DNA of 64,000 nucleotides from Laspinema sp. D2d (GTDB taxonomy: Bacteria > Cyanobacteriota > Cyanobacteriia > Cyanobacteriales > Laspinemataceae): NCBI RefSeq assembly GCF_025370755.1, contig NZ_JAMXFC010000003.1, positions 124,001 to 188,000 on the forward strand, written 5' to 3'. Under the pieces are notes generated by a model. The model searched no databases. It saw nothing but the letters and a program-made list of their open reading frames with translations, and was not told where the DNA came from. Positions within the stretch are counted from its first letter, which is position 1. Each line of letters starts with the position of its first letter. Both the position numbers and the translations under genes were made by a program. Positions 15,801 to 24,877 of the stretch are shown in pieces.

Positions 15801-16904
15801 ATGAGTACAGCGTTCAGAGAATTTGTCAAAAAAGTGGGCAGCGGTCCCCACACCAGCGAAAACCTCTCCCGCACGGAAGCAGCCGATGCAATGCGGATGA
15901 TGCTAATCGGGGAAGCAACCCCAGCACAAATCGGCGCATTTTTGATCGCTCACCGTATCAAGCGTCCAACCGGGGAAGAATTGGCGGGAATGCTGGATGC
16001 CTACGACGAAATTGGGCCAAAACTCGGAGCGATCGCCGCCTCGTCCCCGGTGATGGTTTGGGGATGTCCCTACGATGGGCGATCGCGAACCGCACCTGTC
16101 ACAGTCCTCAGTGCTATCCTCCTCGCCAGTTACGGTCAACCTGTTCTCCTCCACGGCGGGGATCAAATGCCCACTAAGTATGGCATTCCTTTTGTAGAAA
16201 TTTGGGATGCCTTGGGGGTAAACTGGCGAACCCTCGAACTCAAACAAGTCCAGTCCGTTTTAGAAGAAACCGGAATCGGATTCGTGTATCTTCCCAAACA
16301 GTTTCCCGAAGCTGCGAGTCTAGTTCCCTACCGCGAGCAATTAGGAAAACGACCGCCGATCGCTACCTTAGAACTGATTTGGGCTCCCTATCAAGGCGAT
16401 CGCCACCTCGTCGCTGGGTTCGTCCATCCCCCCACTGAACTGATGTTTCGCGATGCTTTAGAATTACGCGGGGACTCCCGTTTAACCACAGTCAAAGGAT
16501 TAGAAGGCAGTTGCGATTTACCTCGGGAACGCACCGCCATTATTGGATATAGCAATCCCTCCGAAACTGTTGCCCTACCTACGGTCTCCGAGTCGGAGTC
16601 TCCCCAATCCGAGCCGTTCCAGCGTCTGCTTCTCCATCCTCGGGACTACGGATTTACCCCAGAAAATGTCCCCTTCCAATCGGAAGCATTCCCCACCCAA
16701 ATGCAAGGAGTCCTACGGGGTGAACCCAGTGAACTAATGGAATCTGCCGTTTGGAGTGGGGGGTTTTATCTGTGGCATTCGGGGATTGCTGGGGATCTGA
16801 TTAGCGGTATTGCTCAAGCGCGGGAAGGGTTTAAGAGCGGTCGAGTTGCGGCTAAACTCCAGGAAATTACTCAAGCGGTGAGTTCGCGATCGCTTTTGCC
16901 TTAA
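15801..16904 (+). CDS. TrpD2-like (anthranilate phosphoribosyltransferase family) protein
   Basis: I start at ATG 15801 (367 residues); the upstream open frame encodes a hydrophobic, low-complexity stretch not found in the family. The N-terminal helical domain (EAADAMRMMLIGEATPAQIG and AFLIAHRIKRPTGEELAGM) is typical of the TrpD/nucleoside phosphorylase class III fold. However, the catalytic GTGGD glycine loop of true TrpD is replaced by WGCPYDGRSRTA, and the following KxGxRxxSS-type loop by HGGDQMPTKYG. This points to the TrpD2/YbiB branch, for which nucleic-acid binding rather than anthranilate transfer has been reported, so I would not assign it to tryptophan synthesis. It follows the LysR gene closely. 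Confidence 0.8.
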   Translation: MSTAFREFVKKVGSGPHTSENLSRTEAADAMRMMLIGEATPAQIGAFLIAHRIKRPTGEELAGMLDAYDEIGPKLGAIAASSPVMVWGCPYDGRSRTAPVTVLSAILLASYGQPVLLHGGDQMPTKYGIPFVEIWDALGVNWRTLELKQVQSVLEETGIGFVYLPKQFPEAASLVPYREQLGKRPPIATLELIWAPYQGDRHLVAGFVHPPTELMFRDALELRGDSRLTTVKGLEGSCDLPRERTAIIGYSNPSETVALPTVSESESPQSEPFQRLLLHPRDYGFTPENVPFQSEAFPTQMQGVLRGEPSELMESAVWSGGFYLWHSGIAGDLISGIAQAREGFKSGRVAAKLQEITQAVSSRSLLP

Positions 16905-16930
16905 CCCTTGCGAGTCCAGATTAATAGACC

Positions 16931-16997
16931 AGAAACCGGGTTTCTTGCCCGAATTTATGACCCATTAGCAGAGATTTTGTGCATAAACCCGGTTTCT
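16931..16997. repeat. Paired AGAAACCGGGTTT inverted repeat
   Basis: AGAAACCGGGTTT (16931-16943) and AAACCCGGTTTCT (16985-16997) are exact 13-bp inverse copies separated by 41 bases, between the TrpD2-like gene and mobA. It is the best-preserved member of the dispersed repeat also seen at 545, 10.44 and 27.69 kb. Confidence 0.75.
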
Positions 16998-17025
16998 TAC
17001 CCCTGTACCAATGCCGTAGCAAACG

Positions 17026-17652
17026 ATGAGCGAATCCATTCCAACCTATCCCCAACTCGCTGCCTTGGTCCTCGCCGGAGGCCAAAGTTCCCGCATGGGG
17101 GAAGATAAAGCCCAAATCCTTTGGAAAGGGAAGCCCCTACTCCAGCGTGTCTGTGAAGTAGCCTGTCACTGTGCACCCCACGTTTATTACATCACCCCTT
17201 GGCCGGACCGCTATGAGTCCATGCTGAGTCCGGAACAGATCTCGGGAAGGACAGTACAGGCGCTGGCAGAAACGGAGCATCAACGGGGTCCTCTAGGGGC
17301 AGTGTGGGAAGGGTTGAGTCAGATTGAGGCGGAGTGGGTGTTGTTGTTAGCCTGTGATTTACCCTTATTAGATCCGGCGATCGTCCAACAGTGGGCCGAT
17401 CAACTGCCCCATCTACCCCTGGAAAGTCTGGCCCTCGTGCCGCAGCAGGGAACGCTTTGGCATCCGATGTGTGGATTTTACCGGCGATCGGCTTTAGAAC
17501 CGTTGCGGCAGTTTCTGGAGGAAGGGGGGCGATCGTTTCAACGGTGGTTACCCCAGATTGGGACTACTCCTCTGGAAGTAGGCCCTGCGGAATTTCGGAT
17601 GTTAAGAAATTTTAATACCCCTGGGGATTTACACACCTCTAGCCCGGAATAG
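17026..17652 (+). CDS. mobA: Molybdenum cofactor guanylyltransferase MobA
   Basis: This 208-residue nucleotidyltransferase carries the signature LVLAGGQSSRMGEDKA near residues 14-29. It also has WKGKPLLQRV, RGPLGAVWEGL and LLLACDLPLLDP, which hold the metal-binding aspartate, and a late NFNTPGDL typical of the MobA/CobY-like family. It transfers GMP from GTP to molybdopterin, giving the bis-MGD or MGD cofactor needed by nitrate reductase and similar enzymes. Length is normal. The ATG at 17026 lies close after the inverted repeat. No other Mo-cofactor gene is in the window. Confidence 0.88.
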   Translation: MSESIPTYPQLAALVLAGGQSSRMGEDKAQILWKGKPLLQRVCEVACHCAPHVYYITPWPDRYESMLSPEQISGRTVQALAETEHQRGPLGAVWEGLSQIEAEWVLLLACDLPLLDPAIVQQWADQLPHLPLESLALVPQQGTLWHPMCGFYRRSALEPLRQFLEEGGRSFQRWLPQIGTTPLEVGPAEFRMLRNFNTPGDLHTSSPE

Positions 17653-17839
17653 CCTCCGGATTGTCGCCCGGGAGCGATCGCCAGAAGATTGCCAGGGAAA
17701 AATACCTTTATTCCAGAGAGAGAACCCTGGAAAATGGGTTTATTTGTTTAAAAATTATCCCTTCGATGACAAATTATGGGTCAAATGCGATCGCGGACCC
17801 ACCCCCGGATCTAAGCCGTGTAAATCTGGGAATAATTCT

Positions 17840-17945
17840 TTGGAAAGATTTTAGAATCCTTGCTTATAATTTGTAGAGGAATCTTTACGATTCTCTACAT
17901 GGTTCTTTATGAACCGTAATCAACCCAGTCTTTCAAAATTTTGAA
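17840..17945 (+). promoter_or_regulatory. rpaA promoter and leader with three dyads
   Basis: A TATAAT -10 lies at 17865-17870, with TTGGAA at 17840-17845 as a weak -35. Directly after it come three inverted repeats. The first is TGTAGAG(G)AATC / GATTCTCTACA (17872-17899), overlapping the expected RNA start. The second is GGTTC-TTTAT-GAACC (17901-17915). The third is TTCAAAATTTTGAA (17932-17945), ending two bases before the rpaA start. No Shine-Dalgarno is visible, since the last dyad occupies its place. Confidence 0.5.
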
Positions 17946-17947
17946 CC

Positions 17948-18682
17948 ATGCCCCGGATACTCGTCATTGACGATGACCCTGCAATCTCGGAATTAGTCGC
18001 CGTCAATCTGGAGATGGCTGGCTATGAAGTCAGTCAAGCGGAAGATGGCATCAAAGGTCAAGCGCTTGCGCTGCAACTGATCCCCGATTTAATCATGCTC
18101 GATCTGATGCTGCCTCGGGTGGATGGATTCACAGTATGTCAACGGCTGCGGCGTGATGAGCGTACAGCCGATATACCCGTCCTGATGCTGACAGCTTTAG
18201 GTCAAACTCATGATAAGGTCGAAGGTTTCAATGCAGGTGCTGATGATTACCTGACTAAACCCTTTGAAGTTGAAGAAATGCTTGCACGGGTGAGAGCCTT
18301 GTTGCGACGCACCGATCGCATTCCCCAGGCTGCCAAACACGCGGAGATTCTTAACTATGGACCCCTAACCCTCGTCCCCGAACGGTTTGAAGCTATTTGG
18401 TTCGATCGCACGGTCAAGCTGACTCACCTGGAATTTGAACTGTTGCACTGCCTGTTGCAACGTCACGGACAAACGGTCTCTCCCAGTGAAATTCTCAAAG
18501 AAGTTTGGGGATATGACCCCGATGATGATATCGAAACCATTCGGGTTCATGTTAGACATCTAAGGACGAAACTCGAACCCGATCCTCGACATCCTCGCTA
18601 CATTAAAACGGTTTATGGTGCCGGTTATTGCTTAGAGTTACCCAGCACTGCACCGGCTAACGAAAACCCACAAGCCGTATAG
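17948..18682 (+). CDS. rpaA: Response regulator RpaA (circadian output, phycobilisome association)
   Basis: This 244-residue OmpR/PhoB-type response regulator has a receiver domain at about residues 3-118 ([11 protein letters not shown]; phospho-acceptor Asp in LIMLDLMLP; Lys in [13 protein letters not shown]). The winged-helix DNA-binding domain is at about 140-236 ([20 protein letters not shown]). The match to known cyanobacterial RpaA is close along the whole length, including [16 protein letters not shown] in the linker. RpaA is the main transcription output of the KaiABC clock, phosphorylated by SasA and dephosphorylated by CikA, and also affects energy transfer from phycobilisomes. Its partner kinases are not in the window. 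It is convergent with chlP and has its own structured leader. Confidence 0.95.
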   Translation: MPRILVIDDDPAISELVAVNLEMAGYEVSQAEDGIKGQALALQLIPDLIMLDLMLPRVDGFTVCQRLRRDERTADIPVLMLTALGQTHDKVEGFNAGADDYLTKPFEVEEMLARVRALLRRTDRIPQAAKHAEILNYGPLTLVPERFEAIWFDRTVKLTHLEFELLHCLLQRHGQTVSPSEILKEVWGYDPDDDIETIRVHVRHLRTKLEPDPRHPRYIKTVYGAGYCLELPSTAPANENPQAV

Positions 18683-18713
18683 TCTCACCCCACAAGGAAG
18701 GAAGAACCGGATG

Positions 18714-18738
18714 GGGAGTTTCGGCTTTCTGAACTCCC
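18714..18738 (+). terminator. Weak hairpin after rpaA
   Basis: GGGAGTT (18714-18720) and AACTCCC (18732-18738) form a 7-bp stem with an 11-base loop, 32 bases after the rpaA stop. No U-run follows. It lies in the 280-base convergent gap between rpaA and chlP. Confidence 0.35.
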
Positions 18739-18963
18739 TGAAGTTCTACTCCTTTGGGTGATACTGCTCGGGGATCCAGGTCGTTTCATGATTCCATCGT
18801 AAAAACAGAAAAACGCTCCCCCAAACTGCTTAATGTCGCGGGAGAGCGCTCTTTCTCGGAATTTCCAGAAAAACTGATTGTCAGGATCAGCTTCAGGATG
18901 ACTCCAAACAGAATCCAACTTTCCCGAGTCATCGGCTCTAGCTGGATCCTGTTCTGGGCAGTT

Positions 18964-20184
18964 CTAGGGTGCTAAGGCGTTACCCCGGAGCAAACTACCA
19001 ATCGTTTTCGCGGTAATCTTCATTTGCACGAAAGGATTGGCGGGAACGACGGTTTTATACAGATAGCTGTCAAACGTCATGCGCTGAACATCCATATCGG
19101 CACACATTTCTACGAAGGCTTCCCGCGTGGCATCGGTGCGATAGAAGACTCGTTGCAGAATATCCAGGACCGCGTAGGTGATGCCGTATTTCTTATCCCA
19201 ACGCTTCAGGTAAATTTTCAGTTCCTCTTCAGTTGGAACGCGGGTCCCGCCTTCAGAAAACTCGACGATGGTTTCGGCACACATCCGGGCGGATTTGGCT
19301 GCAAAATAAATCCCTTCCCCAGATGATTTTGTGACGGTACCGGCGGCATCTCCAACGAGGGCGACACGACCTACCACTCGACGCGGACGCGGGTGTTCCG
19401 GAATGGGGTGCGCTTCCACTTTGATGATTTCGCCCCCTTCTAGCCGTTTGGCGGCGCGGGTGCGAATACCAGCTTGCAGCTTTTTGATTAAAGCTTGGTT
19501 GACTTTCATGGTGCCGGTTCCGACGGCCACATGATCATATTTGGGGAAGACCCAGGCATAGAAGTCTGGGGAAACGTCGGTTCCCACATACATTTCGGCC
19601 AGGTCATTGTAATAGGCCATTTTGTCTTCCGGGAGGCGAATCCGCTCTTGGAAGGCGATCGCGTAGTTATAATCCCCGGCATCAATGGCTTTGGCGACGC
19701 GAGAGTTCGCCCCGTCAGCCCCAATGACCAGATCCACTTTTAGGGTTTTTTGGGTCCCTGCCACGGAGCCATCGGAATGGTCCGCATAGTGTAAAACATA
19801 GGGATCTGTATTGTTTGTGGGAATATCCAGTTTGTGAACAGTGCCGTTAATCAGGTTTGCACCTAATTTCTCAGCGCGATCGCGCAGGAATCCATCCAGG
19901 ATTTCCCGGCGACACATCCCAATATATTCTTCTTGTTTTTCTAAATTGATATCGACTTCGATATTAGACGGGGAGATCATTTTCATTTTTCTCACCCGAC
20001 GATCAATGATGTGATCGGGCAAATCAAACTCACTCACCATACATAGGGGTATGGCCCCGCCACAAGGCTTCGCATTATCCAGCTTGCGCTCAAACAGGTA
20101 GGTCTCAATCCCTGCTTTTGCAAGCGTTTCGGCAGCAGAGGAACCAGCCGGTCCCGATCCAACAACAGCAACCCGTAGTGCCAA
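18964..20184 (-). CDS. chlP: Geranylgeranyl diphosphate reductase ChlP
   Basis: This 406-residue flavoprotein reduces the geranylgeranyl chain to phytyl for chlorophyll a, tocopherol and phylloquinone. The N-terminal dinucleotide-binding motif VVGSGPAGSSAAETLAKAG is present. It is followed by KPCGGAIP, the second FAD motif LVIGADGANSRVAKAI, and GRVALVGDAAGTVTKSSGEG, all in family order. Length matches cyanobacterial ChlP. The start is TTG at 20184, preceded by GGGAGAAC at good spacing; no ATG lies in frame near it. It is monocistronic and convergent with rpaA. Confidence 0.95.
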   Translation of the reverse strand: MALRVAVVGSGPAGSSAAETLAKAGIETYLFERKLDNAKPCGGAIPLCMVSEFDLPDHIIDRRVRKMKMISPSNIEVDINLEKQEEYIGMCRREILDGFLRDRAEKLGANLINGTVHKLDIPTNNTDPYVLHYADHSDGSVAGTQKTLKVDLVIGADGANSRVAKAIDAGDYNYAIAFQERIRLPEDKMAYYNDLAEMYVGTDVSPDFYAWVFPKYDHVAVGTGTMKVNQALIKKLQAGIRTRAAKRLEGGEIIKVEAHPIPEHPRPRRVVGRVALVGDAAGTVTKSSGEGIYFAAKSARMCAETIVEFSEGGTRVPTEEELKIYLKRWDKKYGITYAVLDILQRVFYRTDATREAFVEMCADMDVQRMTFDSYLYKTVVPANPFVQMKITAKTIGSLLRGNALAP

Positions 20185-20391
20185 AGAAGTTCTCCCTATC
20201 TGTCACGGTTACGGAAAGCAATGGTATCACGGACGAATCCCTTCTGGTCAGCTTACCCCCCTAGATGTGAAGAAAATGAAACAGAGCTTAATATTTCGAC
20301 ACAATTGGTCGGGTTTGGCGGATGCTGGAATTAAGTCTGGGTAAAAGAATAAACTTGGACTGAAAATAAGGGCCATTTTCCCTGGGGCAAC

Positions 20392-20892
20392 ATGAACTCG
20401 AATGGACTGGATTCGCGGCTGTTACTGGATTCGCGATTGTTGAGGGCGATCGCGATCGCCTCGATTAGCGGCTATCAAAAACACCTCTCCCCCCATAAAG
20501 GCTTTTCCTGCGCTCATCGAATCCTCTACGGTGGGGACTCCTGTTCTCAATACATCAAAACCGCCGTCGCGCAAAGGGGCTTATTCGGGGCGATCGCCCT
20601 ATCTCAACACCGATTTGCCGCCTGTAAAGAAGCGCATCACCTTCTCCGGTCCCAAGTTTGTGCCAGCGATCGACCTCAAAAAAAGCCCAAGCGTTCCAGT
20701 CCCAACCGCCTCAGAGATTGTGCCGGTACTGAATTAGCCCCAGGAGTCGGGTGCGATGCCTGTACAGACAGCCTAGAATGCCTCAACCTGTTGGATTGTT
20801 GTGGGGGAATAACTTGCAGCGACTGTAGTCCCCTTGAAGAGAGCGCCCTGGATTGTTCAAGTTGCGACTGCGACTTTGGCAGTTGTAGTTAA
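20392..20892 (+). CDS. yidD: YidD family protein with cysteine-rich C-terminal extension
   Basis: This protein has 166 residues, versus the usual 70-100. The YidD core lies at about residues 18-88: SISGYQKHLSPHKGFSCAHRI, then SCSQYIKTAVAQRG and CKEAHHLL. YidD sits at the inner face of the cytoplasmic membrane and assists YidC-dependent membrane protein insertion. After a basic linker (about 95-108), a tail of roughly 55 residues carries about a dozen cysteines in CxxC, CC and CxC arrangements (for example GCDACTDSLEC, LDCCGGITCSDC, LDCSSCDCDFGSC), suggesting metal or disulfide chemistry. The tail has few charged residues. It is not preceded by rnpA or rpmH as in many bacteria. It is convergent with the small secreted protein gene. 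Confidence 0.85.
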   Translation: MNSNGLDSRLLLDSRLLRAIAIASISGYQKHLSPHKGFSCAHRILYGGDSCSQYIKTAVAQRGLFGAIALSQHRFAACKEAHHLLRSQVCASDRPQKKPKRSSPNRLRDCAGTELAPGVGCDACTDSLECLNLLDCCGGITCSDCSPLEESALDCSSCDCDFGSCS

Positions 20893-20986
20893 TATCCAAC
20901 CCATCCAGAAAACAGACGTTCACCCTTTCTAAGCCGAACACTTCCCGAACAGGGTGCGGGTTCTTATAACCCTTAGAAAAAGTAAA

Positions 20987-21034
20987 TTAGTCCCTCAAGG
21001 GAAAAGGTCTAAAACCTTTCTCTTGAGGAACTAA
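20987..21034. terminator. Bidirectional terminator hairpin
   Basis: TTAGTCCCTCAAGGGAAAAGGT (split here as 20987-21008) pairs with ACCTTTCTCTTGAGGAACTAA (21014-21034) over about 20 bp with a one-base bulge and few mismatches. It lies between the convergent yidD gene and the small secreted protein gene, where it can end both transcripts. Confidence 0.65.
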
Positions 21035-21104
21035 CTCACTCTAATTTACCTTGTACTAACTTGGGATTTTTCCGAATATTTTATACCCAAATTCGCCTTA
21101 GAGA

Positions 21105-21461
21105 TTAATCCTTACCCGTGATGTTTTCAACTGAGTTCTTAACCTGATCGATAAACGAGGTTGCACCATCGGCTTTGGCATCGGCTGGGGAGATCATTTT
21201 ATCTTGATCTGCAGCCCCTTGAACGCCATTCAAACCGGGATTCGTTTCATCAATCTCATCTTCGAGGGTATAAGGATCATCTCCGATCGCTTCTAGGGAT
21301 TTCTTCTCAATCTTTAGCATCTGATCCTCACCTTTCGTCGGGCTGCTCGTCGTGGCATAAGCAGGGAAGGCACTCGTGAAAAAGAGTAGGGCAGACACAC
21401 AGACGGCCAGCAAAAAGCGGAGGGGACGCAAAGTCGGTAATTTTAAGCTGATAGACGGCAT
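21105..21461 (-). CDS. Small exported protein, function unknown
   Basis: I place the start at ATG 21461, giving 118 residues. AGGAGA stands about nine bases upstream of it, while the longer open frame to 21734 has no such site and encodes unlikely sequence. A clear signal peptide spans residues about 12-34 (LLAVCVSALLFFTSAFPAYA). The mature part of about 85 residues is acidic and polar, with no cysteine: EDQMLKIEKKSLEAIGDDPY, then a Gly/Asn/Asp region and a C-terminal amphipathic stretch FIDQVKNSVENITGKD. It resembles short exported proteins annotated in cyanobacteria as stress or low-temperature induced, but I cannot name a family with confidence. It is probably periplasmic or thylakoid-lumenal. 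Confidence 0.7.
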   Translation of the reverse strand: MPSISLKLPTLRPLRFLLAVCVSALLFFTSAFPAYATTSSPTKGEDQMLKIEKKSLEAIGDDPYTLEDEIDETNPGLNGVQGAADQDKMISPADAKADGATSFIDQVKNSVENITGKD

Positions 21462-22660
21462 ATTATGGTTCTCCTGGTCTAAAATTTCCATTGGATGGGA
21501 ATTCGGGGGTTGCAGGTCTTGCACCCTCTCGGCCTCCCTTATCTGAGTTAAGGTTATCAAGGGATTGTGCCTACATACATCAGCCTTAAGATATAGATGG
21601 AGTAGTAAATTTAGAGGGCGATCGCTGCTTTTATTCTCAGACAGGTGGCTAGAGGAATTCATCACCCAGGTCCCGTTAAGACTGGAGATTGCCCACTCCA
21701 AAGCGCTCTCATCCGGGCTACCCCCAGGCTGCATAATCTGATCGATCCCGAGGAGATCGCATCAATCTTTCTACTCGGCGTTGTCCCGCTCAATATTATT
21801 ACTCAGAACAAGATTCTCCCTAGGCAGAATAATCCTAACGAGCCATTAAATTATCGGTTAATTGAGTTCAGGTTACCCAATAAATCCAAATGATAATATT
21901 TGGAAATGAGCAGTGGCTCGACCGATTGGATGGGACAATAAGTCAGCAGACTGCTCTTAATGATCCCTAAATCCCACCTTTATTCCGCTGGCTTCCCTCT
22001 GATAAAAAAGACGAAAGGGGCATCTAACAGCACAGGTTGGGGGGATTTAACCGGAATTTTAAAGAGGTCTAGTAAAAACTCCATACCCTATCTCTGGGCC
22101 TATGTAAATCGCAGGTAGCGAATAGGTAATCCGTGATGCTTTGAGGGGTTCACAGATCCAGTTGTGAAAGATTAAACATTGTCCTAATCATTAAAGCGCT
22201 CTATATAGCCACCCTCAATCATTTTGGCCTAGAGATAGCGAGGTGGAATGCTTGCCCTATAAGACTTTCACTCTGGGATTCATTGTCAAATGGATAGAGA
22301 GTAGCTATAGTACAATGATAAGCAGATATCCTTTGGAAACCGGGACAGAATTTATGATATTCCTAGGGAGGTCAACCCGATCAAATCAAGACCTTTCATG
22401 AACTGCCCCTAGGCTTAAGGGGATGCGTAAGTCTGGCTGGGGTAACATTGCCATTAGGGCTTTGATCGCAGGGGAGGTGCTTCGGGTTTGCTCCCGGTGG
22501 ATACCTTGGGGCAGATAAGGTTAAACCGGCTATGTTTGAGAACTTCAGGGTGATTGTTGAAGGGGTTTGACTCCACCAAAGAAAGCTAATCTTTTTAAGA
22601 GTATAGCAGTCTGAAAAGCTGATTCAATGATTGGAATAATATCTTATTTTAGTACATACT
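21462..22660. other. Intergenic region without recognised gene
   Basis: About 1.2 kb separates the divergent small secreted protein gene and the cyclase gene. Short open frames on both strands lack start signals or family features. It holds the promoter and ribosome site (AGGAGA, about 21470) of the secreted protein gene. No tRNA, repeat of the AACCCGG family or riboswitch was recognised. Confidence 0.4.
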
Positions 22661-24583
22661 ATGGCCGAGCAAGGTGCATCAGCAATTAACCCCCTAAATT
22701 TTTCAGAAAAGCCGGAATATAGCGCCGATATATTAATCGTCGATGATGTACCGACTAATTTAAGAGTATTAATTAATTTATTAAGAAAAAATAATTATAG
22801 CGTTAGAGGGGTGACCAATGGTGGGTTAGCCTTAAAATTTGTGGAAATTAAAAAACCCGATTTGATTTTGCTAGACATCATGATGCCAGAAATGGATGGA
22901 TATGAAGTCTGCCAAATTTTAAAAGAAAATCCGCAAACCCAGGATATTCCGATTATCTTTTTAAGTGCGCTCACTGAAGGATTTGATAAAGCAAAAGCTT
23001 TTAAATTTGGGGCAATTGACTACATTAGCAAACCCTTCCAAGTCGAAGAAATTCTGGCGCGACTAGAAACCCACCTGTCTCAACGGGCACTGCAAAAGCA
23101 ACTGCAAGAACAGACTGAACTCCTGGCTCATCAAAATCTGCAACTTCAAGCGGAAATTAATGAACGAAAATTATTAGAAGAAAAACTGCGGTCTGCTGAG
23201 GAAAAAATGCGGGCCGTTTTTGAGGCGATGACTGATATTGTCACCCTGGTGAGTATATCAGACGGAAATATTAGCAATTTGGATATTTTACCCAGTAATT
23301 GGATGCGATTATATCAACCCGATTCCGATATTGTGGGCCAAACTATTGAACAATTATTTGACTCAGATACAGCAGAAACCTGGTTAAATGTGATTGGTCA
23401 AGTCTTAGAGACGCGAGAAACTTTGCATTTTGATTACTGTCTAAGCGATCGCGGACAAGAGATGTGGTTTTCTGCGGCAGTGTCGCCGGTACGGGAAGAT
23501 ACGGTAATTGTGGTAGCCCGAGATATTAGCGATCGCAAGCAAGCAGAAGAAGCCTTAATCATAGCAGAAGAACGCTATCATAGTATCGTAGAAAATGCCA
23601 TAGCTGGGATATTTCAATCCACGGTAGATGGACAGTATTTGAGCGTCAATCCGGCCTTGGCAAAAATCTATGGCTATGCTTCTGCGGAGGAATTACAACA
23701 GAGTATTAAAAACATCAACACTCAACTCTATGTTAATCCCGACCGACGCCAAGAATTTATCGAGTCAATTGCGGCTCAAAATTCACTGTCGGGATTTGAA
23801 TCAATGGTTTTTTGTAAAGATAAAAGTATTATTTGGATTTCTGAAACCGCCCGTGCCGTTAGAGATAGTACCGGAAATATTCTCTATTATGAAGGCATTG
23901 TTTCCGATATTACGGAACGGAAGTTAGCCCAGGAAGCGCTGAAGTTTCAACAAAATCAAACCGAAGCCTTGCTGCTCAATATTTTACCTCAACCGATAGC
24001 GACTCGGCTGCAAAAAGGAGAAAATCCCATTGCGGATCATTTTGAAGAAGTGAGTGTCATTTTTGCAGATTTAGTCGGATTTACCGAGTTTGCTGCTAAT
24101 ATGTCTCCTAAAAAATTATTAGAATTATTAAATAAAATTTTTTCTCAGTTTGACAAGTTAGCCAAACACCATAACTTAGAAAAAATTAAAACCATTGGGG
24201 ATGCTTATATGGTGGTCGGGGGATTACCTGTTCCCTGTGCGGATGCTATTTTTGAAGTGGCTCAAATGGCCCTGGATATGCAACGGGAGTTAGCGCAGTT
24301 AAATCAGCATACAGGACAAACCTTTGAACTGAGAATTGGGATTCATATTGGTCCTGCCATTGCGGGAGTGATTGGCATGAGCAAATTCATCTATGACTTA
24401 TGGGGAGATACGGTGAATACCGCTTCAAGAATGGAATCCAGCGGATTGCCGGGGAAAATTCAGGTGACTGAGGCGGTTTATGAACGCTTAAAAGACCGAT
24501 TTGAATTTGAACAACGGGGACTGATTTCTGTAAAAGGCAAAGGAGAAATGCTGACCTATTGGCTGGTGGGGAACCCGTCCTAA
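22661..24583 (+). CDS. Response regulator - PAS - PAS - class III adenylate cyclase
   Basis: This 640-residue soluble signalling protein has a receiver domain at about residues 23-140 (DILIVDDVPTNLRVL; phospho-Asp in LILLDIMMPEMDGYEVC; Lys in YISKPFQVEEI). Next come a coiled coil (about 140-190), two PAS/PAC sensor domains (about 185-295 and 300-425, the second ending YYEGIVSDITERK) and a cyclase catalytic domain (about 455-638). In the cyclase, FADLVGFTEFA gives the first metal aspartate and KTIGDAYMVVGG follows. The adenine-selecting lysine (EKIKTIGD) and aspartate (YDLWGDTVN) mark it as an adenylate rather than guanylate cyclase. cAMP production should depend on phosphorylation by an unlinked histidine kinase and on PAS ligands. 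The gene stands alone. Confidence 0.92.
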   Translation: MAEQGASAINPLNFSEKPEYSADILIVDDVPTNLRVLINLLRKNNYSVRGVTNGGLALKFVEIKKPDLILLDIMMPEMDGYEVCQILKENPQTQDIPIIFLSALTEGFDKAKAFKFGAIDYISKPFQVEEILARLETHLSQRALQKQLQEQTELLAHQNLQLQAEINERKLLEEKLRSAEEKMRAVFEAMTDIVTLVSISDGNISNLDILPSNWMRLYQPDSDIVGQTIEQLFDSDTAETWLNVIGQVLETRETLHFDYCLSDRGQEMWFSAAVSPVREDTVIVVARDISDRKQAEEALIIAEERYHSIVENAIAGIFQSTVDGQYLSVNPALAKIYGYASAEELQQSIKNINTQLYVNPDRRQEFIESIAAQNSLSGFESMVFCKDKSIIWISETARAVRDSTGNILYYEGIVSDITERKLAQEALKFQQNQTEALLLNILPQPIATRLQKGENPIADHFEEVSVIFADLVGFTEFAANMSPKKLLELLNKIFSQFDKLAKHHNLEKIKTIGDAYMVVGGLPVPCADAIFEVAQMALDMQRELAQLNQHTGQTFELRIGIHIGPAIAGVIGMSKFIYDLWGDTVNTASRMESSGLPGKIQVTEAVYERLKDRFEFEQRGLISVKGKGEMLTYWLVGNPS

Positions 24584-24749
24584 TCGAGGGGTCCACAATC
24601 TTCTGAGGAAATCCGGATTTTTTCTTGAGGTAGTTGCCTGGATTTTCCAATGGGGGTGGTACTCTAGGGCGAAAAATTGTCCTGCCAGTTTATTGTAGAA
24701 TCCATGCTAAACTTCAAGTCTATTCAGAGGTGAAAACAAATAGGAGAGA

Positions 24750-24781
24750 GGGTGGCAACCGGGAAGTTGTCCGGTGAACCC
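24750..24781 (+). promoter_or_regulatory. Nested hairpin in leader of the solute-binding protein gene
   Basis: GGGT (24750-24753) and ACCC (24778-24781) enclose ACCGG (24758-24762)/CCGGT (24771-24775). It lies about 100 bases before the start codon. It has a passing resemblance to parts of a cobalamin riboswitch but does not fit that fold, so no ligand is proposed. Confidence 0.25.
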
Positions 24782-24877
24782 TTAAATCTGACCGAAAGCA
24801 AATAAACTAATGGGCGATCGCTTTTGTCACTTGAGAAACTTTCTAATTTTAGCTGATCAATTGTAGGGGAAGAAAAA

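Noticed and set aside
21462-21734. N-terminal extension of the small secreted protein to 209 residues
   Set aside because: The AGGAGA site and signal peptide place the start at 21461; the extension lacks both.
24715-24825. Possible cobalamin riboswitch (GGGAA, CCGGTGAA, CTGACC in order)
   Set aside because: The CCGGT arm pairs upstream instead of downstream, and the conserved core and spacing do not fit. A covariance-model search would decide.
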